The position numbers and the translations under genes were made by a program. 64,000 nucleotides of DNA from Reticulitermes speratus (lineage: Eukaryota > Arthropoda > Insecta > Blattodea > Rhinotermitidae), in the NCBI GenBank assembly GCA_021186555.1, contig JAJKFL010000042.1, positions 41,391,980 through 41,455,979 on the forward strand, in the 5' to 3' direction. The notes under the pieces are model-generated. The model was not told the origin of the DNA. It saw only the letters and a program-made list of their open reading frames with translations, and did not search any database. Below are positions 1 through 12,700 of the stretch, one piece after another (within the stretch, counting starts at the first letter, position 1; each line of letters starts with the position of its first letter).

Positions 1-89
1 AAAAGGAAAGATGTGTTGTTGTATGGACCAACATTCATATCAATATCATAATTTACAACTCCATTTAAAAAGATGTGATGAATATTAGA

Positions 90-330
90 TTCTTATACAG
101 GACTGTAATCCAATAATTACTTAATTGGTTACATAATAATAATAATAATAATAATTTCAATTGGCACTTATTAACATGCAGACTTAACAGCACAAATGCC
201 TATTATAAAGCCAGCACAAAAACAGTACAAATACACAAAAATGAAACACTAAACCGACAAAACAGAAGCAATATAATAATAACAACAACAACAATAATAA
301 ACAGGTGACATTAAATCAATGAAGTCCCCT
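90..330. repeat. (ATA)n microsatellite and AAC/AAT-rich tract in PRMT9 intron 6
   Basis: An ATA trinucleotide run lies at about 132-155 and an AAC/AAT-rich run at about 275-300. Read on the minus strand, the intervening sequence ends in the ATT run, as the 3' UTR of a CR1/L2-type retroelement would. A similar arrangement is seen at 3970-4215. The retroelement assignment is weak; the microsatellite is plain. Confidence 0.5.
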
Positions 331-372
331 TGAGACATTCAATACTGGTAGCATATGAAACATGCACATCAC

Positions 373-3300
373 CTGTAGCCATCAGGAACTGTGTTTAAAT
401 TCTCAGTGTCATATGGTTCATCACGCTTAGCTGCTAGTCTCAGCTTACTCAGGTCAAATTCCTTCATATTACTGCATACTTCCTGTACTTGAAGCTCTAT
501 AGAACTAGATTCTTTCTGTGCCTGAAAAAAGAATTATGAGATTTATTCTCATAGCACAGACAAATGTATTTATAAAAGAAAAGAGCAACTCACTAAAATA
601 AAATGTCATAAACATAAATATTTGTTCTGGAATATTTCTACTTTAAGAAATCAACTTTCAAGACTTGCTGAAGGTTTAACAGCATTTGAAAACACAGGGA
701 TCAGATGATTACCTGAGTGATGTTTGATAAATCCTGCTGTGTCATGTCTAGATTCAGAAGCCGGTATTTCCTTGCAATGTGGATGCATTCTATAGGAACT
801 ACCCATACACCAGCAGCAGCAGGCACCACACTCCCTACATTTGCCATTTGATCTTCAGACCCTGGTGGTAACAACAAATGGTCCCAAGCATGGATAAGAG
901 ATTGTAATATTCCTTCACCCAATAATCCTGCATCCACTGTCTCAGTCACCACAAGAGACACTCTGAAACAAAGAGAGAGAGAGAAAGATGCTCCTTACAG
1001 GGAACAGTTTTGGAAACCTGTAATGAGGCCATACTATTAAGACCCATGGATCAACCTCTTCCACACCTTCTGCCAGTTCTTATGCTTCCCTCTCCAGTAA
1101 AGTTAACGCTATAACATGCCATGAAAGCACTAAGGGTGGGTAGACGTACAGTTCTACCCTTTCTTTAAACTTGGTGCTAGATTGGGGTGGGTGGTCAATG
1201 CTACACACCGGCTACTCTAACTCCAGGAAAGAGCCATGGTACCAATTTTACAGGAGGCTGGATGGGCTTTGGAACTGGTCTGGATGGGTGTGGAAAATCT
1301 TGCCGCCACCGGAGTTCGAACCCCAAACCGTCCAGCCCGTAGAGAGTCACTATACCAATTAAGCTATCCCGGCTGCCTCCATCTCCTGTGTACTTCTCCA
1401 TATTCCCCTCTCGTCATCTAGCCACTCTGTGCCATAAATGTTGGTAGCAAATCCACTGTGACAACCTCAGCTCTCTGGCTCTTATACAGCAGAGGGGGCC
1501 AGATGGGAATACAACAGTTGGCAGATTATGGTAAGCCACAAGCATCAACCGTGGGACTTGTTTCTGTGGCCTTAGGATGGTAATATTGTAAACAGTCATG
1601 TGGTGTAAGATCACTAAGTACAGTACACATAAGAAAGCTGTTCTTACGTGTATTTATCTTAGTCATCTTGAACGTAAAAACACAAAAAGAAGAAAAAAAT
1701 GTATTCTTATGATACTTTCAGTAGCTCATATTACATGGCGTTCATCCCATTAACTGAAGAAATGAATACTCTGATATAGTAACACTGGGCAGCCGGGATA
1801 GCGTAGTCAGTATAGCAACTCACTATGGGCTGGACAGTCAGGGGATTGAATCCCCGTGGGGGTGGGATTTTCTGTGCCCATCCACACCGGCCCCAAGGCC
1901 CACTCAGCGTCCTGTACAACGAGTACCGGATCTTTCCCGGGGGTAAAGCAGCCAGGGCATGGTGCTGACCACCCAGCCCCTTCTAGCACCAAGGCTGTGA
2001 ATGGATTGGAGCTATACTTCCGCCTCCCCTGAGCCTGCACAGGCATGTCATGGAGTGATCTCTTGAGTAACATTAATAGGAAATAATATTTCTGTAATCT
2101 ATCCCTAATATTCAGAAAGAAATACAGCATATATGTGAAATACTTTTGATGGGTCCAAAATAAAACTGAACTGCCCAGGATGTAGAACACACCTCTATTT
2201 TCAGACTAAAATTTTGAAATAAAAAAGAGTGACATATATATATGCATAAATATGGTACATAAACTCACAGTACACACATCAATGGGATATTGAATATCAT
2301 CATGTTATTCAGCAGATTGCATTATATGACCAGAAGATTGGCATGTGGTGTGCTATAAACACCAAAGGCGCTGTATGGTAGTAATCTTTGTTCTTGATGT
2401 TTAGAGAAACTTGCTACCTCCATCTTCTAGGTCAAAGTGAGCAGGGAAGGAAGCATTTAGGTTATACAGGCAGGTGGTGTCACTGACCCACAGGAGGAAG
2501 AGAAGAAACTGGATGCAGTTAATTGAGAATAATCACCTTGAAGGCATATCCATTGGAATAATTATATCCGTGGAAAGCTTGTTGATCAGAGTCACTTTGT
2601 CTGCAACTCCGTTGGCATGCAAAACATCAGACGCAATCTGAATCATAGTGGAAGAGCACTCACAAGCAAACACTCGCCCAGCACCTGCCTCCACAGCAAA
2701 TAAACTGCAATCACAAACTCATACATTACTAAACCTTCACAAAGATAGTGTTCATATCATAAAACATGATGTTAATAAAATAGACGGTGTATATATAACA
2801 TAACATTGTGGCGTGTTTGCATAACCATTTTTGCAATGCAAATGCAACAGTGTTGTGGACAAAGTAGAACTGGGACAGGTTTTACTCTGGGTACTTCAAC
2901 TTTCCCATTAGTATCATTTCACAAGTACTCCATATTTATATTAAATCATCTAACTTAATTGTATATAATCCTAGTAATTGACAGCATTGCTCAATAAAAT
3001 ACAAGAAAAGGAAAAGAAGAAGGAGGGAGCATCCAGTCTGTCTTGCTCTGCAACCAATATAACCTACCATGTATACATATCACTTGTCCAATTAGTAACC
3101 TTGCACATAAAAAAGAAATGCATTGGCTTGCTTATTGAGACCTTACAACAGTCAGTAGGGTTCAATAGATGAGCTCTAAACTAAGTCCCATACAGAAAGT
3201 GGAATCAATAAAGCTATAATCAGCATATCACTAACCTCAGTATGCCTGTGCCTGCTCCAATGTCCAACACAGATGAATCAGTCCCTTGCTGAAGAACTTT

Positions 3301-3982
3301 CCTGATAATTGCCGCCCGATATGCATCATTCCGAACCATATCATTAAGCATACGAAAATGCCACCTTTCCACCAGCAAATTGCATGATCCCTGAAAGTTA
3401 CGTCTTGCAGGAAGAAACCCAGGGTTACAAGCTTCAGCACGTCGGAAATAACTACATGCTTCTGTCACGTGCCCCCATCTGTAAATCATTCAAACGAAAC
3501 CACATTGCCCATGATCTGGCATTACAAACTCCTAAAAATAAAGAGGATGTTAGGTTCAACTTATGATATGTTTAAATTATGCTACTGGTATTGTAACTAC
3601 AGGCAGACTATGTGGTGAATGCAGTGGCGTGTCCCCGTCTGTGAACAATAACACTTTCCTGCTCAAATAGACACTTTTCTACAGACATTGTGACTACAGT
3701 TCTCAGTGACAATGGAAATTATGAGTGATAATTCCATCCCATTACTAAATACTTGTTACACTAATATTCTTATAGTTCTCTGTGATGAGCACAGTTTTTG
3801 TAATTGCTAGTAGCCTATTTCACCTGAACTCCTGTCAGTGCAACTTCCTCTTGTCCATACTAGAGCAAATTTATTTGGCTTGAACTGGATGATGAATACG
3901 ATGATACTCAGCTATATCCTATTCTTGGAACAGGTGGCAATAAGCATTCTATAAGACTGTCACTGCATTAACTGTATTCAGT

Positions 3983-4013
<31 letters not shown>

Positions 4014-4148
4014 GTTTGTTTTTGTTGTGTCTGTTTCATTTGTGTCCTGTTCATTGTCCATTGTTATTTGTGTTTGTATGTTGTGCTGTTTCTGTAATTG
4101 GCCATCTGGCTGTTGACTCAGTACATTAATGAACTAGAATTCAATTGA

Positions 4149-4186
<38 letters not shown>

Positions 4187-7100
4187 TACTACTACTGTTG
4201 TTGTTGTTGTTATGCAAAAAGAGGAAAAGTGGCAGGGTTATACATTTTAACATCTTACCATGATGTTTCTAAATTCCATACCTGAATGCAAGAACACTTG
4301 ACCCATTCTATTTAAAACATCAGTATACTGTACAAACAGACAAGGTTTGGAATTTCAAATAACCCTTCACTCTTTTACTACTTTAGAAGGGCATGGCTAA
4401 TGTTTTATGACACTGCTAGGGGCACACGACTGATATCTGTCATAGACATAACTCATGAAACTGTCACAGAATTCTGGTTATGATTGATTTATTTATTTAC
4501 TTTATTTATTTATATTTCTTTATTTATTTATCCGTGGCTTATTCAAGCACGACACCACCACCCCAGAATTAGTGAATGATGAACCGGAAAGGATGTGGAA
4601 GACAGTGGTCATGGCCTAATCTGAGGTTTTACCCTGGCACAAAATGTCAGACAAGATACTCTTTGCAGCAACCCACACTAGAACTGGACACCTCCCAAAT
4701 GCAAGTCATAACAATTACCACTGATTCACCTTGGTATTCTGATTACAAATGGCCACCAAAATAGGAAACTTTTGTAACAAAACCTTGAAATAGCAATGAA
4801 AATCTGACTGTGAAAATAAAATGATTTCCAACGTGGGGCAAATACAGTACACAGTGATTTTTCACAAAAGAAAAATCTGCATAAAAGGAAGCGTGTTCTT
4901 TCATTTGCTTACTTTATAATACTGTATCATGTGTGAAGGTTATGTTAATAAAATTAACTATGAAAGGATGATTATAAATCAAGAATCAGGAGGACTGTCA
5001 GAGAGACATCACTACATATTTCAAGGCTTCATGCTGACATCACTGAGGAAACAAGGGAACTCACACAAATGTGTCAGGAGAGACTACCCTACTGGCATCT
5101 GGACTTGATACCTCACAAATGTAATAAAAATGCCTTACTGTTTTAAGTAGGCTATAAGGAATGCTGTATGATAAATGTTTAACATGATACTATATAACTT
5201 TTTATTGCATTTCTGTTGTACAGTGACATATAATATTTACTAGGTATAATGTGCACATAGTGTAGTGATGGTGGTGGTGGTGATGATGATGATGATGATC
5301 ATGATAACAATAATAACAACTATAATATAATTGATGGTAATACAACAGTTTCCTTAATTAATTTCATATTCTTGAAGAGTCCTTCCTGTGACTTCATAAT
5401 GTCCATCAAATCCTTAAACCACTGCTGAACTTTGTGTTCAAGATGCGGGAGAACATCACTAGGCACACTAAATGAATACAAATCATGGTATCTATATTGT
5501 TGCAGACATCCATCCCCAATGTCCACATTAACCTTTAAAACAGTAAGAGGTACAAAAGAGAGACAGGTTTCTCCATCATTTGTCATTGCTGCTTTATACC
5601 AATATATGATAGGATATCCAAGAAAGACGCCCAGTAATGTAGGAACACACCAATTTTTATCAGTCTTCAGAATGAAATGTGTTTTGTTTTTACTTCTTAG
5701 GCCTTGCATCTGATCAACAGATGTTTCAGTTACACCTGTTTGTGTGATTGAAGGTCCATGCTCTTTCAGACACACCAAATCCAATATCTGTCCCCTATCT
5801 TCTGTATCAACAAGACATGAAATACCCATGCCTATCTCTGACATGTGAAGAAAACTGGTATTATTAGTTTTTCTGTCTTCCCCTCCGTTGTATGAACTGA
5901 TACAATTTGCAGCTGCTATATTACTTCCACTCCTTGATTCACTTTCTTTGTTATTAGCAATTCCCAAACAAAGAAATTCTGTAATACGTTTACCCACATC
6001 TTCTAGCATGCAATGAATATCACTAGCAATATCCATACCACCTTGTACCATATATGGGGCATCCAACTGTGGGCTAACGTCAACAAAACAGTTTCTGGTG
6101 TCAGAAGAACAACGAATACAAACAAGCCTCAGGTCAGAAACAACAAGTTCATGTCCAACACTTACAACAAATATTCCACAATGTAAGAGCTTGTTTCTTT
6201 TCAAATCAGCTATGAGACTTAATAACTGAGTCTGTTCCATTGTTATCTCTTTAATATCCCAGAGAAAACCTGGTTTCAGTCCACAGTTTACAGCTTCCAA
6301 GTTTGTGATCAATTTAAACATTACATGTGGCCTTATTCTGTAGTTCCTTTGTTTCTGAAAATGGCATTTGAGTATTTTCTCCCACAGTGAAAAATTAAAC
6401 TCACTCATACTGCACTACAAAAATGGTGGTTCTGCACAACAAAGTGGTTCAAACACACACGTACTGAATTATCTAATTACTTAGGAAAAGGAAAGAATGG
6501 AATGGTATCCTGCTAAGCAAGCAGCCACTCTACCCTAACCTGTAGAGATGAGTTCCAAGACTGTTGAGTACTTCTTCACTGTCTGGAAACACTTCTAAAG
6601 CTTGCTCATAGCAATTGAACAGATCCTTGTATCGTTGCTGCTGATCTAATGTTTCTCCCCACAAACCTATTAAAAAACCAACAGACAATACAAGAGTCCA
6701 CTATCAGAATTCATGAAGTTCATACTGACTCAGCATTAACATTGTCCTAGTCAACAATTTTCAACACAAAAACCTTTACTCTTCCACTAATTTTCAGAGT
6801 TGTATTTATTTGCATCCCTTATTTATTTCCAAACAGGGAAATATCATATAAACTATTACATCTTGTGGTTAGTGAAACTTTGTTGATTTGGATAAAGCTT
6901 ACAATATTTAAAAGGAACTTACTGCCTCATCTGGCTGAATTTTGGAGGCAGGAAGTTCCTATGACATGTCTGTAGCAGAAGTTTGAAGGTGTCCAAATTA
7001 AATCTCAGCTATGATAGCTGGTATAACAGTTTTCCTCAGTCACTGCAATTATCTGGGAAGTAACAAAACAGATCATTCTCTACCATTCTAATCCCTTCAA

Positions 7101-9455
7101 AAACCATCACCTATCCCCTAATTGTTTTTTGCAGAATTAGTTAAGGCATGATTCCCTAGGGGCTACAAATTATGGTAACTATTCCAGACCTTGTGCTTTA
7201 ATGTCTCCCTAATTTGCTTACAGGCACAAGAAGTGTGTAACTAAAACCTCAGACACTTCTTCCATGGTACAGTTAATAAATAAGAAACTGATCTGCAGAA
7301 TCAATGCTAAGAACAAAACTTATTCAAATTCTGTCTGTTCTGCATGTATATACTACTACCATTCCTGATCCTCCAAGCTTGCAAGTCCTGTACCTTAATT
7401 TGGCTTTGGATTTTTGTTACCATTATGAAGATCAGTAACTATTTACAATGACAGGATTTTGCCACATACAATTATGTACTGTGTCCATACATGTTCTTTA
7501 TAATGTCCGTAAGTTGTAACTTAAATAATATTAAAGATAAAAAGACAAGGAAATGATGGTCTGAAAGGTCAACTCAGAGAGTGTGAATGTTAGTACCTAG
7601 TGTTCTTTATTTAAAATTCTGTACATATTATATCACCATGAACAGGCTGATGTAACATTCCATATCAGGACAAGTGTCAGCAAAAAATAAAACATGGGGA
7701 GTGAGAATACACATGAATCATTCTGACACAAACAGAATAGACCCAGTGTCAATTAATGTGTTTACTGCAATATCAGGAGAAAATGTTTCACAGTTATTTC
7801 TGCTTTGCTGTATCCACAGTGATTGAAACTGTCTAACATGACATGCTGAAGGAATGGTTAAAGCCGCAGCCAGAGACAGACATGCAAAGTCTGATCTTAA
7901 AACAAGAATGAGCCATGTCATAATTCCATAACACAATCAGGTTTAAGCTCCATAAAACACTTGTAACTGATAAACTGTGTGTACAGGCTGCATCAAATGG
8001 TCCTCCCGGTCACCAAATTCCATCCCAATAGATTTTTTTCTCTTGGCTCTTTCTGAAGGATGAGGTCTCTGTCACACTACTGCTGACAATAATGGAGAGG
8101 CTTAAGGCACACATCAAACCTCACTACAATACTCTTGCAGGAATGGCAGGAGGCAGAAAATATTTTTCAGAATTTGCTTGGAAGAAATGAGGAAAACCAT
8201 ATCAAATCTCAGTCACGTTAGGTGGTTCACCACCCAAGATTCAAACCAAATACCTCCTAAATCCATGTCAAACACATTACTCCTGAGGTAATCTACCTAA
8301 CACTTAAAAACTACTATCTTCTGGGGTGTGATACCATGTACAGTCTGGTATATATTTTATTGTATTTATGCTGTACAACAAAGTACAATTTTTATTTAGT
8401 GTAATGTGCAGAGGATAATAATAATTAAAATATAACTGATATATGTATATATGTACTATCACTTCAGAACAGCTGCCTCCATCATCAGGGTACTCTCATA
8501 AGGAAGGTAGGAAGTTCTTCTGAAACTCTGGTGTATATCTAGTGGACTACATGGCATCTCTTCCCACAAATCAATGTTTATAATTACTACTGTTAGAACT
8601 TCATATCCTGAATGCTCTTCTTTTTTTGGACTTAGTCCAGCATCTAATTTTTTAAATGAAGCAGTGCGTTTCAGAAGCCAGCACTGCTTCAATCTTCAGG
8701 CAAGGAAAGCACCTAATCTGGTGGACCCCTTAGACCAGTGAATGAGGGTAGCTCCATCTAAGGGGTCCACCAGATTAGGTGCTTTCCTTTCCTGAAGACG
8801 GAAGCACAGCTGGCATCCAAAACACAGTGCTTCATTAAAAAATTAGATGATGGACAAAGTCCAAAAAAATATGTCAGTAAGTCATACACCATCATCACAG
8901 CCCTATAGTGTTGAATTAAATCCTACATGTTTCATCCTTACTATTATTGAAAGATGGACTTAATTACACCTAATGTTCAGTTAATATCTACCCACTTAGA
9001 TTAATCCCAAAATGTATATTTAGTTTGGAAGTTATATTTGTATTTCATTATAAGTTCAACTTAAGGAACTAGAACTTTGTTGAGCTTGTAAGAACAACGC
9101 AGTTGTTTTTATTTTTCTTGTTAAGAGAGACAACTAGTCTACATTACGATGATGAATACAGGAGGCCATATTTGTAAAATTTCAGCTGTGCTGAATGAAT
9201 AAGTTTGTAACTCGCGTGCCTTTACGTAAGATCAGGGTGCTAATATATGACAGTGTAATCACTTAGACAATAAAGATCAAGGTTCTTACATAATGCTGAT
9301 GTGAAATTCTGGCTCAGTTCTGACCTCCAAGACGGGCACAACTTCAGGGCCACCAGAAAATGTGCAAATGCGCGACCAGCATTACCCTTTTGTAAATAAG
9401 CTTGTGCCTGCTTCCGAGACCTGTTAGCCACTTCCAGGCACGCCTCAGGTTTCAT
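373..9455 (-). CDS. PRMT9: PRMT9-type protein arginine methyltransferase, 5' six coding exons (3' part beyond left edge)
   Basis: Coding exons in order of translation are 9290-9455, 6540-6666, 3236-3478, 2537-2704, 713-962 and 373-521. All have GT/AG borders and compatible phases, giving 367 residues. Exons 1-3 form the TPR-like N-terminal region (about residues 15-125) typical of PRMT9. The SAM-binding motif I LDIGAGTGIL is at residues 169-178, and the motif TETVDAGLLGEGI in exon 5 corresponds to the acidic catalytic loop of PRMT9. The family member in human is about 845 residues and carries a second, degenerate methyltransferase domain; that half must lie left of position 1, because exon 6 ends with a clean donor (372-371). 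PRMT9 symmetrically dimethylates arginine, notably on splicing factor SF3B2. The start at 9455 is the only ATG in frame with the TPR exon. The gene is head-to-head with PDXK and hosts a second gene in intron 2. Confidence 0.93.
1100..1378 (-). repeat. tRNA-derived SINE, family 1 (minus orientation)
   Basis: The minus strand reads a tRNA-like head with box-A-like AGCTTAATTGGTATAGTG and box-B-like GGGGTTCGAACTCC (around 1310-1325). The family's unrelated body follows, with CCAGCCTCCTGTA and TAGCACCAA landmarks and a tail ending near 1100. About ten copies of the same layout occur in the window. It lies in PRMT9 intron 4. Confidence 0.8.
1790..2063 (+). repeat. tRNA-derived SINE, family 1
   Basis: The head GCCGGGATAGCGTAGTC, the box-B-like GGGGATTGAATCCCC (about 1839-1853) and the body landmarks (TTTCCCGGGGGTAAAGC, TAGCACCAAGG) match the other family 1 copies. 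It is in opposite orientation to the neighbouring copy at 1100-1378, so the two could pair as an inverted repeat in the PRMT9 pre-mRNA. Confidence 0.85.
2330..2460 (+). repeat. diverged copy of a dispersed repeat (TTCTGGGATGTGAYRYCATG family)
   Basis: Degenerate match to a sequence found repeatedly in this window (for example 11940, 33110, 39745, 43590, 55708). It reads roughly GTGTGCT, TGGTAG, TGCTACCTCCATCTTCTAGG in the same order as the better copies. The call rests on comparison within the window only. Confidence 0.35.
3960..4215 (+). repeat. (ATT)n/(ACT)n/(GTT)n microsatellites with a likely retroelement 3' end
   Basis: ATT runs at 3985-4013 and 4150-4182 are followed by ACT and GTT runs to about 4211. 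The segment between the ATT runs ends in AATTCAATTGAATT, resembling the AATTGAAT-tailed 3' end seen for the non-LTR element at 10476. It lies in PRMT9 intron 2; no coding remnant is visible. Confidence 0.4.
4560..4765 (-). repeat. diverged tRNA-like SINE-type repeat (family with CTCCCAAATGCAAGTC)
   Basis: Shares an ordered set of short matches with 8060-8290 and 51925-52115: GGAAGTGGTC-like, ACTGGACACCTCCCAAATGCAAGTC and AACCAAG-like. On the minus strand this resembles a box B region. Divergence is high, so this is an old repeat. Another possible relic is at 4985-5130. Confidence 0.35.
5201..5206 (-). terminator. AATAAA poly(A) signal for the nested C1orf74-like gene
   Basis: AATAAA on the minus strand, 114 bases beyond the stop codon of the 362-codon ORF. 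It supports an independent 3' end inside PRMT9 intron 2. Confidence 0.5.
5265..5305. repeat. GTG/GAT trinucleotide microsatellite
   Basis: A GGT run followed by a GAT run, just past the stop codon of the nested gene. Simple sequence, no other content seen. Confidence 0.8.
5320..6408 (-). CDS. Intronless C1orf74/UPF0739 (DUF4504)-like gene nested in PRMT9 intron 2
   Basis: A single uninterrupted 362-codon ORF, far longer than chance in this AT-rich DNA. No signal peptide or transmembrane segment is evident. Recognisable pieces are GVFLGYPIIYWY (about residues 254-265), LSFVPLTVLKV (about 279-289) and YSFSVPSDVLPHLEHKV (about 307-323). Their order (L-GYP-Y, a beta-rich segment, FSVP, then a helix with Trp) matches my recollection of the UPF0739 family, whose biochemical role is not established. 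An acidic, Ser/Asn-rich stretch at about residues 150-190 looks like a disordered insert. The ORF lies wholly between PRMT9 exons 2 and 3 on the same strand. Its ATG is only 131 bases past the exon 2 donor, so it is either an independent nested gene whose promoter overlaps PRMT9 exon 2 or an alternative product of the PRMT9 transcript. That it codes is quite sure; the family name is less so. Confidence 0.6.
   Translation of the reverse strand: MSEFNFSLWEKILKCHFQKQRNYRIRPHVMFKLITNLEAVNCGLKPGFLWDIKEITMEQTQLLSLIADLKRNKLLHCGIFVVSVGHELVVSDLRLVCIRCSSDTRNCFVDVSPQLDAPYMVQGGMDIASDIHCMLEDVGKRITEFLCLGIANNKESESRSGSNIAAANCISSYNGGEDRKTNNTSFLHMSEIGMGISCLVDTEDRGQILDLVCLKEHGPSITQTGVTETSVDQMQGLRSKNKTHFILKTDKNWCVPTLLGVFLGYPIIYWYKAAMTNDGETCLSFVPLTVLKVNVDIGDGCLQQYRYHDLYSFSVPSDVLPHLEHKVQQWFKDLMDIMKSQEGLFKNMKLIKETVVLPSIIL
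8060..8290 (-). repeat. diverged SINE-type repeat, same group as 4560-4765
   Basis: Contains AAGATTCAAACCAAATACCTCC, the same ordered motif as at 4680 and 52040, which on the minus strand looks like a decayed box B. It lies in PRMT9 intron 1. Evidence is internal comparison only. Confidence 0.35.
8459..8870. repeat. foldback element with arms 8688-8733 / 8758-8802
   Basis: The segment around the TCTTCAGG...GGTGGACCCCTTAG arm (8688-8733) reappears inverted at 8758-8802. Longer imperfect pairing extends outwards (8610-8687 with 8803-8870, sharing CATCTAATTTTTTAAATGAAGCA-like sequence). The outer left part (8459-8560) carries a minus-strand copy of the dispersed TGCCATGTAGTCCACTAG repeat with a CCCTGATGATGGAGG core. 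It belongs with the hammerhead-motif foldback group, but here the motif is degenerate. Confidence 0.6.
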
Positions 9456-9737
9456 TATCTTCTCGTCTTACAACACAGTAAAGGGTATATTCGTTAGAAG
9501 TCATTCTCGTACATCAACAATGCACTAATTTTAACCATTCGTTGTCTAATTATGACGACTGGAACTTAAGCTGCCACAGCCATCTGTATACTGTATGTCA
9601 AAATTGGACGCTCGTAAGGTGTCTGTATCATAATCCGCTTTCAACAGCTATGCCAGGAGACGTTCTTATCAGTTATAATCTCAATTACAACATCAGTTTC
9701 GTAATTCCGAAATACTGCCATTGTCACTCGTACGAAA
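9456..9737. promoter_or_regulatory. Divergent promoter between PRMT9 and PDXK
   Basis: Only 282 bases separate the two start codons, which point away from each other, so both 5' UTRs and the promoter must lie here unless untranslated exons are upstream. CpG dinucleotides are more frequent than in the flanking introns, and no TATA box stands out at a sensible position. A bidirectional housekeeping promoter is the simplest reading. Confidence 0.65.
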
Positions 9738-12700
9738 ATGGCTGAGAAAAGGCAAAGAGTTTTGTCAATTCAGAGTCATGTCGTTTCAGGATACGTTGGT
9801 AATAAAAGTGCAACTTTTCCACTACAGGTAAACATTTAACTGTGACGAAAGTATCTGATAGAATAAAAATATTGTTTACTTGTACAATTAGATATCGGCT
9901 TCTCAATACACACATGATCATGCAACAAGTGAGGTTATGCTGTTCAACATTAACTGTTGTATACCTACCTAATAAATTGGCCAAATTTAATTAACATTCC
10001 CCACAGATTTTATATATTATATTTGTGAACAATCCTGAAAATACACTGCAGTGTCTTGACATTACCATTATAATACGTTTCCTTGCGAAATATTACAGGT
10101 TTTGGGATTTGAAGTTGACGCAATCAACTCCGTCCAATTTTCCAACCACACTGGGTATGGTTACTGGAAAGGTCAAGTTCTGGATGAGAGAGAACTTGGT
10201 AAGGCCAAAACTTCAAAAAGAGAATCAAAATTTCATACGAACGTGAGGGGTGAATATTGTTCAAAAATCAACTCATTATTATATAAGACGTATGTCTTTG
10301 CCATAATTAATTATACTACTTTTATCACTAACTTTCGAATTTTTGGTCAATGAATGGGAATTTGTGGCCCTTTTCTTCTGTCAGGTTCATAGTTTCAGGT
10401 TATGTCATGCATGCATGCACCTTGAGCGCTCGTCAATCCCCAGATCAGACTTATTTTTCTCGGTCTCGTAGGAAGTGTTCAATTCAATTCAATTCAATTT
10501 ATTTAGCATCCATAACTGTTACATAAGCAACAATTGGACAAGTCCAGTTAAACAATAGCCAAAATACTACACATCATATAACAATTTAAATATATACAAA
10601 TACATTTTCGGATTAAAAAAGTCACTTATGCCACTTATACATGATTAAAATAATCTATAGATAATAAAAATCTTGTAAAATTTTTAGGTATGAAGGTGTT
10701 GAATAAATTTCAATTTCTAAAAGTTATAAATGCAACTTTATAAAATATAAATAATTTTGTAACCAAACCAAAAAACACACCCATAGAAAACCACTGCATC
10801 TTAGTGTAGAAAATCACACTCCAAAAGACCTTATATATATTACTATGTCTTACCACTAAAAAACTCTTGTAAAGAATAAAAGCAGTTTTGTAATAAAAAA
10901 ATTTTTAATTTATTTTTGAAATCCTTAAAATTCTCTATTCTTTTTATTTATTTGGGTAGACTGTTGTGTAGTTTTATCCCCATATTTATTACACTCTTTT
11001 TACACGTGAAGTGCTGCATAATTGGACGTACAAATCCTGTTTCCCTCTTGTATTATAATTATGAACATCTAAATATTGGGTCATATAAATCTGGTTCTTT
11101 TTTATATAACACAAAACCTCAAATATATATAATGAGGTTACAGTTAAAATCTTTAGATCACAAAATAAATTCCTACAAGACACCCTGTTATTTACTCCTT
11201 TTATAGCTCTAAGAATTTTTTTTTTTAGTATTATGAATACTGCATTACTATCATTTACTCCACCCCAGAATATTATCCCATATCTGAGTATTGATTCGAA
11301 TTTTGTAAAATATATATTTCTTAAAATAGGTTTACTTACTGAATCGCGCAATGATTTGATCAAATAGAGAACTTTATTCAATTTTTGACATAGGTATTGT
11401 ATATGAGTAGACCAACTTAAATTGTCTGTAATGTGAATACCTAGGAATTTCAGGTTTGATGTATAGGTTATTTCTTTATTAAAATACAGACTAGGCCTAT
11501 GAATTGAACTAGATCCATTTCCCTGAAATAATATTGCTTTCTTTCCAGTATTTATTATAAGATTATTAGACAAAAACCAATTTTCTGTTGTTTCATAACA
11601 TTTACTATTTTTTCTTGTAGAGATTTTTCTCAATAAGTAGTATATTTGTATCATCAGCGAATAACACAACCTTTTTTCTTCTTGTACAGCTTGTGGCAAG
11701 TCATTGATGAGTCACACAGCACAAACTTCAGTGTATTTCTGCCTTCTGCACATACATTGACTGTCGAAGTACTGCATTAAACTCTCTTCTTCTTCTTCTT
11801 CTTTTTTTTTACAAAAGGATCTGGTACACTTTATGAATTTTTTGCAAGCTGACAGTATCATAGTTCTGTTAAACCTTAACTTCCATATGTTTTATCAAAA
11901 CTGCAGCACGTTATGAGATTTAGGGTTCTCATGTTGGTGCCTATGAACAATTCTGTCTTCTGGGATGTGACTTCATGTAGTCGGGTAAAAATTAACCGAC
12001 ATTTCCGAGGATCCTATCTTTAGGGTAAGAGAATTGCTTTAGTTGGAAACAGTAGGTTCCTCTGAAACTTTGATAAGTCTGTACCAGACTAATGCCATCA
12101 CATTGGCTTGTTTTGTGTGTGTGTTAAACAACTTAGATGACATAATTTACGAGTCTATACTTTGTGTGCATAACCTGATTGTACTTCATTCCATGATACA
12201 GAAGGCCTCATGGATGGACTGCATCGCAATGGATTAGATTATTACACACATCTATTAACAGGCTACATTGGGTCTGCAGGCTTTCTGAAATATATTGCGC
12301 ACGTGGTGAAACAGCTGCGTGAAGTTAACCCAGACCTTGTGTATGGTAAGACTGGATTTACATTTGGCAAATTAGAACAAGTCTAATATCTAATGAAGAA
12401 CTAAACTTCTTTACTCCCAACCCAAATATGACACACAAACCAAGGACTGAAGTTGTGGTAATGGATCAGTTGCCACAGTGATGGACAAATATTAATAGTG
12501 GAGTGATACTGGATGGGAAATCTGAAGTACTCAGAGACTGTACCGAGATTCAATCAGGCTTCTGCACTGAGAAGCCAAAATCTAACCTCTAGAGCTATGG
12601 CATCTCCATTTATAATTAAATAGCTTTATTTTGTGTGTGTATATTTAAAATTCCAGTAGAATGAATTATCTCATTTTCTCCTGTAGCATTTGTTGCAGGC

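Noticed and set aside
1807..2190. 127-codon minus-strand frame
   Set aside because: It runs through a SINE and AT-rich intron; no domain.
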